Assembly: GCA_963663395.1 (NCBI GenBank)
Contig: OY760226.1
Coordinates: forward strand, 3,100,001 to 3,164,000
Direction: 5' to 3'
Length of the DNA: 64,000 bases
From: Azophilus sp963663395
Lineage (GTDB): Bacteria > Pseudomonadota > Gammaproteobacteria > Pseudomonadales > Azotimanducaceae
Shown: piece after piece, positions 52,983-60,305 of the stretch
Position numbering within the stretch: the first letter of the stretch is position 1
How the letters are laid out: every line of letters begins with the position of its first letter
Translations under genes and position numbers: made by a program
The notes under the pieces: generated by a model
Seen by the model: only the letters and a program-made list of their open reading frames with translations
Told to the model about the DNA's origin: nothing
Databases searched by the model: none

Positions 52983-54305
52983 TCAGCGAAGGGCTTCCGG
53001 ATCGTCGAGTACGATGTGCCGGTGCGGGTAGGGGATTTCGACGCCGTGCTCCTTGAACTTGTCCCACAGCGCCAGCAACACCAGACCCTTGATGTTGGTG
53101 ACTCCGTTCTGCGGGTCGTTGATCCAGAAACGGAGCACGAAGTCGACGGAGCTGTCACCGAACCCCTTGATGTGGCAGACCGGACGCCTGGACTGAACGA
53201 CTCGCGCACCGGCGTCCGCGGCGGCTTCCACCGCCAGTCTCCGGATCTCGTGCGGGTCGCTTGCGTAGGCGACGCCAAACTCCACTTCCATGCGCACGTC
53301 TAGATCGCTGTGCGACCAGTTGATGACCTGGTTGGTGACAAAGTCGTCGTTGGGGATCAGTAGTTCCTTGTTGTCCCGGGTGACCACGCCGACGTAGCGG
53401 GCGCGCATGTCCTTCACCCAGCCGAAGGTGGTACCCACTTCGATGACGTCGCCGGGCTTGATGGACTTGTCGAGCAGCAGGAACAGGCCGCTCAACAGAT
53501 TGGAAACCTGGTTCTGCAGGCCGATACCGATGCCGACACCGAGTGCGCCCGTAAAGACGGCGAGGGCGGCGAAATTCAAGCCAATGCTGGTCAGCGCGAC
53601 CACCACCGCCACGGTGATCATCGTGAAACGCACCACCTTGCCCAGCAGCACCTGGGCCCTCGGGCTGATATCCGAGTGGCCGCGAATGAAATTCTGGATC
53701 AGCCGGCTGAGCGTCAGCGCAACCCACAGCAGCACGGCAAACAGGAGGGCGCCGTTGACGATGCTGAGCAGCGACAGCCTGGCGTTGCCGAACGGTATCG
53801 CCACGTTGTCCAGGGTGGCGATCAGGGCATCCAGCAGCCCGAGAATGTTCAGGGCCGCCACCGACCAGGCGAACACGAAAATCAGGTTCGCCACCAGGCG
53901 GTTGGCGATGATCGAGGAAGACAGCTTGATGAGCACCCATGCATTGAGGAGGCTCGCGATCACCACCAGCAGGTCGTTGCCGGCGGAGAGGTCTAGTTGC
54001 ACCAGAACGCCGATCGCGAGCCAGAGCGAAACCAGCAGGATGATGGCGTAAATGTGTGCAAGAGCGGACCGCGCCAGGCGGCCCGGGCCGGAGTCGTGGG
54101 GCAGATCTGCGACCCGCCGCTCGAAAATGGTTCTAAGGGGCCGGGCGAGGAAGTAGGCGGCGGCTGCCAGAACGACGAGCCCGACTGCCTGCCAGAGCAC
54201 CAGCCAGCTCAGCAGGTGTTCCATCGACCAGGATGTCAGCTGCCCGAACCAACCTTCGATGGCTTCGAGCCAGCCGTCGTCGTCTTCAGATTGGTAAAAC
54301 TGCAA
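52983..54305 (-). CDS. MscS-family mechanosensitive ion channel
   Basis: The 440-residue inner-membrane protein has several N-terminal helices, then the MscS pore region: FAALAVFTGALGVGIGIGLQNQVSNLLSGLFLLLDKSIKPGDVIEV, followed by the beta domain DMRARYVGVVTRDNKELLIPNDDFVTNQVINWS. It releases solutes on hypo-osmotic shock. The gene starts 28 bases after a TetR gene on the same strand, an uncommon partner for an MscS channel. Confidence 0.9.
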   Translation of the reverse strand: MQFYQSEDDDGWLEAIEGWFGQLTSWSMEHLLSWLVLWQAVGLVVLAAAAYFLARPLRTIFERRVADLPHDSGPGRLARSALAHIYAIILLVSLWLAIGVLVQLDLSAGNDLLVVIASLLNAWVLIKLSSSIIANRLVANLIFVFAWSVAALNILGLLDALIATLDNVAIPFGNARLSLLSIVNGALLFAVLLWVALTLSRLIQNFIRGHSDISPRAQVLLGKVVRFTMITVAVVVALTSIGLNFAALAVFTGALGVGIGIGLQNQVSNLLSGLFLLLDKSIKPGDVIEVGTTFGWVKDMRARYVGVVTRDNKELLIPNDDFVTNQVINWSHSDLDVRMEVEFGVAYASDPHEIRRLAVEAAADAGARVVQSRRPVCHIKGFGDSSVDFVLRFWINDPQNGVTNIKGLVLLALWDKFKEHGVEIPYPHRHIVLDDPEALR

Positions 54306-54333
54306 GTGGTTCCGCCTCGTGCGTCCGCGGAAC

Positions 54334-55002
54334 TCAGTCGCCTGCGGGCAAATCGGGCTCCAGACCCGTCTGGATCTCGAATCCGCCGATCTTGCGCAGC
54401 CCCTCGTGGAGCAGCACGCGCGCGTGGTCCGGCGGCAACAGATCGCAGCAGCAGAACACGATCAGCCCGATTCCCAGCGCCGAGGCGGCGAGGCCGGCGT
54501 TATCCGCGCTCAGGCCTTTTGCCCGCTCGCAGGATTCGAATACGTTCGTCAGGTAGGCGACAACCGACGTTGCCAACCCGTCCCGCAGTTCCTTGACGCT
54601 GGGGTTGTGCAGCGACTGACCGATCAACTCCGTGAAAACCAGCCGCTCGTCGTGTGAGAAGACCTCGCCGGCGAAGGCGTAGTCTGACATCGTCTTGAAC
54701 TGCTCTTCCGCGGGTTGCCCCTGCAGGAGGGACACGCTGGCCATCAAGCGCTGGGCCAGATCGCGGTACAATTCCTGGAGCACCGCGTCCTTGCCCTGGA
54801 AGTAATAGAAGACATGGCTGGGCGACATGCCGGCTTCCTGGGCGAGTTCGTTGAAGGAAGTGGCGGAGTAGCCTTGCCTGAGAATGCAACGACGCAACGC
54901 GTCGAGTATTCGTGCGCGGCGTTCTGCGGCCTTCGGACCGTCGGTTCCCCCGGTGCCGCCGGATTTCTTGCTTGCGTGACTCAAACTGCTGTTCCCGGGC
55001 AA
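54334..55002 (-). CDS. TetR-family transcriptional regulator
   Basis: The 222-residue protein has a TetR HTH: RRARILDALRRCILRQGYSATSFNELAQEAGMSPSHVFYYFQGKDAVL. The C-terminal half is helical with a Cys-Cys pair (FCCCDLLPP) of unknown use. It lies upstream of the MscS gene with a 28-base gap and downstream of the amidohydrolase gene, which has a palindrome near its promoter that this protein might bind. Confidence 0.88.
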   Translation of the reverse strand: MPGNSSLSHASKKSGGTGGTDGPKAAERRARILDALRRCILRQGYSATSFNELAQEAGMSPSHVFYYFQGKDAVLQELYRDLAQRLMASVSLLQGQPAEEQFKTMSDYAFAGEVFSHDERLVFTELIGQSLHNPSVKELRDGLATSVVAYLTNVFESCERAKGLSADNAGLAASALGIGLIVFCCCDLLPPDHARVLLHEGLRKIGGFEIQTGLEPDLPAGD

Positions 55003-55149
55003 TACCCGTGACGCTTTTCCGGCTCAGTTTAAACCAAATTCGGACCGACTTTCTAAGCGGTGTGGTCGCTTCGGGCGTGGAGGCTCACGACAACGATCCT
55101 CGGTCATCCAGCCATGGCAGGTCAGAGGAAACCCGCGCATGCACAGGGC

Positions 55150-56286
55150 TCAAGTCGCAGGAACCGGCAAATTGAACAGTTGCTGCACATTGTCGCGCAG
55201 GATGGCCTTGCGCTCGGCCTCCGACAGGTTGGCTGCGTGTTTCGCCAGGAGTTTCTGGGAATTGGGCCAGGTGGAATCGGGGTGCGGAAAGTCGTTGGCC
55301 CAAAGCAACTGCTTGTAGTTCATCAGGTCCTTGGTCGCGAAAGCCACCCAGTCGTCCTGGAAAGTGGTGAAAACGTTGGAACGCAGGTATTCGCTCGGTA
55401 CCTTCGAGAGCCCGTTGACGATGCCGTCGTCGGTCTCGTTGTAGGCCGCGTGATCCAGCCGGTACGCCCAATGCGGCATCCAGCCGGCATCCGCCTCGGC
55501 GCTGACCATCTTGAGGCCCGGGTGCCGCTCGAACACGCCTCCCAGCAGCATCGTGCCGATGACGTCCTGCACATCGCGGATGACCCGCATGAAGTCGTTC
55601 ATGCGCTTGCCTCGGACCTGTTTCTTGAGCAACTTGGCCACGCTGCGCGGACCTCTCCCGGACAGAATGTGGAAGCAAACCGGCATCTTGAGATCGACGG
55701 CGCATTGCCACAGCGCGTCAAAGTCGGGGTGGTCGTAGTCCTCGAAATGCGGGATCCCCGGCAGCATCATGCCGACAAAGCCTCGTGCCCTGGCACGTTG
55801 AAAATCGTCGATGGCCGCATCGACCGAGCGCACAGAAGTCAGGCCCAGGCCGAATAGCCGCCCCGGCAGGCCGGCGCAGAACCCTTCCAGCCATCGGTTG
55901 TAGGCCTCGATACAGGCATCCTTGTAGTCGATGTCCGCGTGGCTGACGACGATCAGGCCCACCGAGGGATAGATGATTTCGGCTGCGATGCCGTCGCGCT
56001 CCTGGTCGGCCAGGCGGTATTCGGGATCCCATGCGCTGCGCCTGCACGTCTCAAACGTTGCCTTGAGGATGTGGACCGTTCGCATCGACGGCAGCATCCC
56101 CGCGCCATCGACCATGCCCACCGGAATGAGCGTTGTCAGGCCTTCGATCACGTAGACATGCCGGCCCAGGCCGTCCAGCTCGATTCGTGGCGCCCGATCC
56201 CGAAAGCCGGGGTCGATGAATTCGCTGAAACAGGCAGGCGGCTCCAACACATGCGAGTCGGCAGAGATCGCGCCTTCGAAGAACAT
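55150..56286 (-). CDS. Amidohydrolase family 2 protein (ACMSD-like metal-dependent hydrolase/decarboxylase)
   Basis: The 378-residue TIM-barrel protein has ISADSHVLEPPACFSEFIDP at the start, where most members have a DxHxH-type motif and here the segment is DSH, then YPSVGLIVVSHADIDYK, a central VCFHILSGRG with the metal His, and WANDFPHPDSTWPNS with the catalytic Asp near the end. Family members hydrolyse or decarboxylate ring carboxylic acids. GGAGG stands seven bases before the ATG at 56286. It could take part in the breakdown of a Rieske product, but this rests on position alone. Confidence 0.85.
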   Translation of the reverse strand: MFFEGAISADSHVLEPPACFSEFIDPGFRDRAPRIELDGLGRHVYVIEGLTTLIPVGMVDGAGMLPSMRTVHILKATFETCRRSAWDPEYRLADQERDGIAAEIIYPSVGLIVVSHADIDYKDACIEAYNRWLEGFCAGLPGRLFGLGLTSVRSVDAAIDDFQRARARGFVGMMLPGIPHFEDYDHPDFDALWQCAVDLKMPVCFHILSGRGPRSVAKLLKKQVRGKRMNDFMRVIRDVQDVIGTMLLGGVFERHPGLKMVSAEADAGWMPHWAYRLDHAAYNETDDGIVNGLSKVPSEYLRSNVFTTFQDDWVAFATKDLMNYKQLLWANDFPHPDSTWPNSQKLLAKHAANLSEAERKAILRDNVQQLFNLPVPAT

Positions 56287-56308
56287 CAATTTTCCTCCCT
56301 TGGGGGAC

Positions 56309-56323
56309 GTTGTGCGCAACAAC
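56309..56323. promoter_or_regulatory. Palindrome between promoter and amidohydrolase start
   Basis: GTTGT-GCGCA-ACAAC has five-base arms and lies between the candidate promoter at 56347-56375 and the ATG at 56286. This is a fitting place for a repressor site, possibly for the adjacent TetR protein. Confidence 0.35.
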
Positions 56324-56346
56324 CGAATGAATCCGGACAATGTTGA

Positions 56347-56375
56347 AGAATAGGTTTTGCCCGATGATTTAACAA
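56347..56375 (-). promoter_or_regulatory. Candidate sigma-70 promoter of the amidohydrolase gene
   Basis: On the minus strand TTGTTA (-35) and TATTCT (-10) are separated by exactly 17 bases. The ATG at 56286 is 61 bases downstream of the -10. Confidence 0.5.
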
Positions 56376-56400
56376 TCGTTTGCCCAAGCCATGGACAGCA

Positions 56401-57657
56401 TCAGAAGCTGTAAGTGAAATCCACGCCCAGGAAGCTGTCGCGGCGTCCGTCCCAGGTCAGATCCTCCGGGTCCGAGCTCAAGTTCACGATCGCTTCCAAG
56501 CGCATGGTCCAGCCGTCCGAAAGTCGGCGTTTCAGTTCCAGGTTCAGCGCGCGGTATTCGTGGCTCAAGTCACCAAGAATGCCTGCGACCAGCTCGGTGC
56601 CCTGCACATCGTTGAAAGCGAGGAAGCCGGCAATAAACAGGTCGTTCGCCCAGACGCTCGCAGCACGGCGCCCGCGGTCGTCGTAGAGCCACTCCCCGAG
56701 CAGGGTCAGGTCCGCCGATGAACCGAACAGGCCGTATAGCGTGCTTTCCGCGCCGAGTATAAAGGCGCGGTAGCCCTCCTCCTCGCCCAGGAGATTGCGC
56801 GTACCGGTGCGGTGAATTGCTTCCATCTTGTACAGCACGGGGCCGGTCGTGAGCTGTGCATCGACGCCGAACTGGCGGATCTGCTCGTAGTACGGGATCA
56901 AGTCCCCCTCGATTCCGGGCAACGGCACCGGTTGCGGACTGACGAGAAACGAGGGTTCGCGGCTTGTTCCGATGAAGGCGCTCAGGCCGAAATCGAGCGG
57001 GCCCATCGTATTGCTGTAGCGAAACGCAACGTCCACATGACGCTCTTCGGCGCCGCTCTCGTAGAGAGCCTCCTTCTCGATCGGGCGGCCCGCCCGGAGG
57101 CGCCCGGACTGCCCAGGAAAGGTGCGCTTGCGATGATAGGGCAGCAGGAAGGACTCAGCGATGCCCCAGTCGCCGGCAATCGTCAGGTGTGCCATGGGCT
57201 GGCCCAGCTTGGGCCGGTTGCGCGGATGCTCGACGAGGTCGAGCTGGTTGACGATGTCCACGAGGTTGTGCAGCTCTGCCACTCCCCAGAAAACGCGGTC
57301 CAATCCCAGCCGCAGCTCCCAGGCATTGTCGCCCCAGTCTCCGTACATCAGCAGGTAGGCCTCACGCAGATCCGCGTGCGTCCGCCTTGAGTCGGTGGTG
57401 TCGTATCGATAAAGCGGCGTAAGGGTGAAGCTGGTTGTCGGTCCGAGCTCGCCGTAAAGTGTCGGCTCGACCACAAACCCGCCGGTGCCTGAACGCTGAC
57501 CGGGGAACGCCGGCGATTGCGGGTACCATCGCGCCTGCAGGCTCAGATCACCCGAAATATCAAGAGACTGCGCCCCCGCCCCCGCGTCGCCGGCGGCGGC
57601 CATGAGCACTGGCGCGCAAATTGCGCCAAGGGCCGCAATTGCGCCGCCGGGTCGCAT
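56401..57657 (-). CDS. Outer-membrane beta-barrel protein
   Basis: The 418-residue protein has a signal peptide, then amphipathic strands throughout: LSLQARWYPQ, PTLYGELGPTTSFTLTPLYRYD, FGLSAFIG, TLLGEWLYD, and the C-terminal LGVDFTYSF, with the terminal Phe expected of BAM-inserted barrels. It is a porin-type or alginate-export-like channel of unknown cargo. Its ATG shares one base with the stop of the LolA-like gene (TGATG), so both are co-translated. The pair stands next to the RiPP precursor gene and could serve in export. Confidence 0.75.
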   Translation of the reverse strand: MRPGGAIAALGAICAPVLMAAAGDAGAGAQSLDISGDLSLQARWYPQSPAFPGQRSGTGGFVVEPTLYGELGPTTSFTLTPLYRYDTTDSRRTHADLREAYLLMYGDWGDNAWELRLGLDRVFWGVAELHNLVDIVNQLDLVEHPRNRPKLGQPMAHLTIAGDWGIAESFLLPYHRKRTFPGQSGRLRAGRPIEKEALYESGAEERHVDVAFRYSNTMGPLDFGLSAFIGTSREPSFLVSPQPVPLPGIEGDLIPYYEQIRQFGVDAQLTTGPVLYKMEAIHRTGTRNLLGEEEGYRAFILGAESTLYGLFGSSADLTLLGEWLYDDRGRRAASVWANDLFIAGFLAFNDVQGTELVAGILGDLSHEYRALNLELKRRLSDGWTMRLEAIVNLSSDPEDLTWDGRRDSFLGVDFTYSF

Positions 57658-58529
57658 CAGCGCACGCGTCGAAGTGCCGTTTGGGTGAATTCCCCGTCAT
57701 CGAGATTCGTGCGGAACTGAAAGTCCGCCCAGTGCAGTGTCGTGCTTCCGCCGGTCAGGTGATTCACCATCGTCTGTTCTCCTGCCCGCCAGTACCGATC
57801 CAGGTATTGCCGATAATTGGAGATAGTGAGTGTCTTCAGGTGCGAGCCGCCCCGGTCGTAGAGTTCCAGCTTCCAGGGTCGAAGTTCGACCGTGTCCTGC
57901 CAGACAACCTTGCGGCTGTAACCGGATTTCTCATCCAGGGGGAATTGCTCGGTCACCGTACAACTGAGTTCACCGCAGGGCTCGTCGCGAAGATATCTGT
58001 AGGTGTACTCCTCCACCTCCGCGGAGGTCATGTCTTCGAACGAAAACTCGCTTCCCATAAACGATCCTGCACGCTTTGCAGCGCTGATGCGTTTCACCCT
58101 TTTCAGAGCCGGCAGATACAGCCACTGGTCGTCCTGGGTGTTGATGTGAGCGTGGGTCAGGAGCGCGGTGCCCTGTACGTCTCGCGGCTGATCGAACACG
58201 AACAGGCTCTTGTCGCCATCCCCGGATGCCTCCAGCACCTTGAAGCGCATCTGGCGGACGCTCTCGCGGCCTTGCCGATCACGCAGCACCATCGTCAGTC
58301 CGGCCGTGAAATCGCCAAAGCCGTCGCTCCTGGCGCTTGATTCACGCGCAATCCGCAGGCCTTTCTCCTCCGGTGTTTCTTCCTCGGCAAGCGCATCTGG
58401 ATTGGGCAGGCAAGAGAATACCAGCACCAGAACCATGAGACTGAACGAAGCACCCTGAGAGCATGGGAAACCCTGCGCGCGGCCTCGCCAGCTAGAACGC
58501 TCTTCGGCGTTCTCGTGGCCAGGGAGCAT
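57657..58529 (-). CDS. LolA-like outer-membrane lipoprotein-sorting protein (PF17131 type)
   Basis: The protein has a hydrophobic N-terminal segment MVLVLVFSCLPNPDALA and the domain landmarks FGDFTAGLTMVLRD, RFKVLEASGDGDKSLFVFDQPRDVQGTALLTH, QWLYLPALKRVKRISAAKRAGSFMGSEFSFEDM and LEL-type final strands. PF17131 proteins bind lipid-like molecules in the periplasm and often occur with RND transporters or outer-membrane barrels. No RND gene is next to it. The start is uncertain: ATG 58529 (290 residues) gives the signal segment a charged N-region, while ATG 58436 leaves none. Confidence 0.82.
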   Translation of the reverse strand: MLPGHENAEERSSWRGRAQGFPCSQGASFSLMVLVLVFSCLPNPDALAEEETPEEKGLRIARESSARSDGFGDFTAGLTMVLRDRQGRESVRQMRFKVLEASGDGDKSLFVFDQPRDVQGTALLTHAHINTQDDQWLYLPALKRVKRISAAKRAGSFMGSEFSFEDMTSAEVEEYTYRYLRDEPCGELSCTVTEQFPLDEKSGYSRKVVWQDTVELRPWKLELYDRGGSHLKTLTISNYRQYLDRYWRAGEQTMVNHLTGGSTTLHWADFQFRTNLDDGEFTQTALRRVR

Positions 58530-58689
58530 CCGCGCAGGTCTGGCACTCTTATTCGCGGATAAGGTTGTCAAATGAGTCAAGTTCCCCCCGAACGCTGTTT
58601 TCCCGTCCGGCCGGGGCATGGTCCCGTCAGTGATGGAAAGGCGACATTCTACCTCGATTCCCGAAAAGCCCGGAGGAGCGGGCCAGTGG

Positions 58690-58790
58690 AATCATCGGGA
58701 ACGCTCAAAATCTATTCGCTTGCTACAATTTGTGGTTGTATTTTATTAAAACTTTTATTATCTTCAAATTGCGGTCGTGATCCGTCACAT
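58690..58790 (+). promoter_or_regulatory. AT-rich promoter region of the RiPP precursor gene
   Basis: In a window of about 64 percent GC, 58700-58775 is strikingly AT-rich, with several T- and A-runs (TTTGTGGTTGTATTTTATTA). Possible -35/-10 sets are TTGCTA with TTATTA 17 bases on. The exact elements cannot be fixed. It lies in the divergent gap between the LolA-like gene and the precursor. Confidence 0.4.
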
Positions 58791-58809
58791 TGGTAGAAAG
58801 GAGATAACC

Positions 58810-59061
58810 ATGCGAACTGGCGATGAAATGCAGCAGCATATCGTTGAGAAAGCCGCCTTGGACGAGGCATTCAGGGAAGCGCTTCTCTCGGATCCGAGAA
58901 ACACCATCAGTCAGGAATTGGGCATCACGATTCCCGACTCGATGAACATCCAGATCCACGAGAGCGACATGCAGACGGTGCACTTGGCGCTGCCGCCGGC
59001 TCCGAACATGAGCGAGGAGCAACTCGAAGCCATATCAGCAGGCCTTTGCTGCTGCTGGTAA
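58810..59061 (+). CDS. NHLP-type RiPP precursor peptide with LCCCW core
   Basis: The 83-residue peptide is a ribosomal natural-product precursor. Residues 1-66 have the nitrile-hydratase-alpha-like leader: KAALDEAFREALLSDPRNTI, ELGITIPDSMNIQIHESD, TVHLALPPAPN, then the helix SEEQLEAISAG. Family leaders end in a Gly-Gly or Ala-Gly site; cleavage here after Ala77-Gly78 leaves only Leu79-Cys80-Cys81-Cys82-Trp83. AAGGAGATAACC before the ATG is an excellent ribosome-binding site. It faces a YcaO operon, so the Cys residues are probably cyclised to thiazolines. The leader call is secure; the product is inferred. Confidence 0.88.
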   Translation: MRTGDEMQQHIVEKAALDEAFREALLSDPRNTISQELGITIPDSMNIQIHESDMQTVHLALPPAPNMSEEQLEAISAGLCCCW

Positions 59062-59118
59062 ACCGGTTGCCGGTCAGAATGCGCAACATCCCGCATTTGC
59101 CGACAGATTGATCCGATC

Positions 59119-59152
59119 CCCGCCGCCCCGCCTTTGCTGGCTGGGCGGCGGG
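59119..59152. terminator. Strong hairpin between precursor and maturation genes
   Basis: CCCGCCGCCC (59119-59128) pairs fully with GGGCGGCGGG (59143-59152) around a 14-base loop, followed by TTTGCATTT. It probably ends transcription of the precursor gene and, from the other side, could also act on the convergent operon. Confidence 0.7.
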
Positions 59153-59177
59153 TTTGCATTTCCGTGTCAGGCTAACC

Positions 59178-60296
59178 TCAGAATGAGACTGCCCCGGAAA
59201 GGACCATGAACACGTAGCCCTTGGCTTTTTGAAGCTGGTTGTCGGAAATGACCAGCTTGATGTGGTGAATGCCACGCAGCAGTAGATATCGCCCGGACTT
59301 CGCAAAAAGCGGTGCCGGTTTCGAAACCCAGCCGGCAAGGGCGCCCAGCTTCTCCGGAACAACCAGATCCTCATGTCCCAGGGCTTTAAGTAACGGATCC
59401 CAATCGTTCAGTCCGTCGAGCCAGTAACGTGAATCGTTTGTATATCTCTGCTTGACGATGAGCGCCAGGCCGAGGGTCGGGCCGAGACCGTCCTCCCGCA
59501 CGTCGAGATACACCCCGGTTCTGAGAACGTTCACGCATGCCTCGAAGCGGGAAAGCACGGAGTCGACAGCCTGAATCCGCCCCGGCCAACCCGTTTCTTC
59601 AAGAAAGGCATAAATTTCCCGCCGGGCTCTGAAGCCCATGACCGCCAGGCGAATTGCGGTTGAGCGAGACGGGAATACGCCGAACGCATCCAGGTGTGTA
59701 TCTTCCGGCTGCGCCAGGTAAATTCGTTCGACGTGCTTTCCCTGGGCGTCGTTCCTCTGCCAGCCGACGCAGGAGACGATCGCGTCAACCACCGTACGGA
59801 CATCGTTCACCTGTCCGGCGGCACCGATGATCGGGCGCTCACCCGGCCGCACGAACATTCCCGGATGTGGGTATTCTCCATCCGGCGCCGAGCCGATGTC
59901 ATGTTCCAGCATCATTTTGTGGCCCACGATTTCACGCAGGGGCGATGGCTCGGCATCCATTTGTTCGAACAGCCGCGTAATCGCTCTCGCGGTCTCGTCC
60001 GTCTCGTCGGAATACGCGCGATCCCGGAAAAATGCCGCCGTTCGGGTTCCGCTCGCTAGCGAGACCCCGAAATCCGCTTCCGGGCCGGGTTCGTGCAGCG
60101 GCAGTTCAAAGCCGAAAGGCAGGGAAGCGATGACGGCCGGAAATTTGTCGGCGCATTCAAGGATGCGCTCCCACTGGTGATCTCCGATCAGGATCGGCGA
60201 AATCTTGTTGCGAAAGTTCGCCAGGAGTTCGCCCATGGTGCCGCCCTCCCGGGCGAGAAGGTCCTGGGTAAGAGCGACTGCCCGGTCAGTGTTCAT
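59178..60296 (-). CDS. Unknown protein coupled to the YcaO cyclodehydratase
   Basis: I do not recognise this 372-residue soluble protein. It has ASLPFGFELPLHEPGPEADFGVSLA near residue 60, ARAITRLFEQMD, LREIVGHKMMLEHDIG, a VERIYLAQPEDTHLDAFGVFPSRSTAIRLAVMGF segment, LDVREDGLGPTLGLALIVKQRY, and KPAPLFAKSGRYLLLRGIHHIKLVISD near the end. No cofactor motif, signal or membrane helix is evident. Its ATG is nine bases after the YcaO stop, with GAGGAGG overlapping that stop, so translation is coupled. A function as maturation enzyme, scaffold or immunity protein of the RiPP is inferred. Confidence 0.8.
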   Translation of the reverse strand: MNTDRAVALTQDLLAREGGTMGELLANFRNKISPILIGDHQWERILECADKFPAVIASLPFGFELPLHEPGPEADFGVSLASGTRTAAFFRDRAYSDETDETARAITRLFEQMDAEPSPLREIVGHKMMLEHDIGSAPDGEYPHPGMFVRPGERPIIGAAGQVNDVRTVVDAIVSCVGWQRNDAQGKHVERIYLAQPEDTHLDAFGVFPSRSTAIRLAVMGFRARREIYAFLEETGWPGRIQAVDSVLSRFEACVNVLRTGVYLDVREDGLGPTLGLALIVKQRYTNDSRYWLDGLNDWDPLLKALGHEDLVVPEKLGALAGWVSKPAPLFAKSGRYLLLRGIHHIKLVISDNQLQKAKGYVFMVLSGAVSF

Positions 60297-60305
60297 GTTG
60301 CCTCC

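Noticed and set aside
55027..55034. GTTTAAAC palindrome before the TetR gene at 55002
   Set aside because: Eight bases alone, without a second copy in the window, are too short to support an operator.
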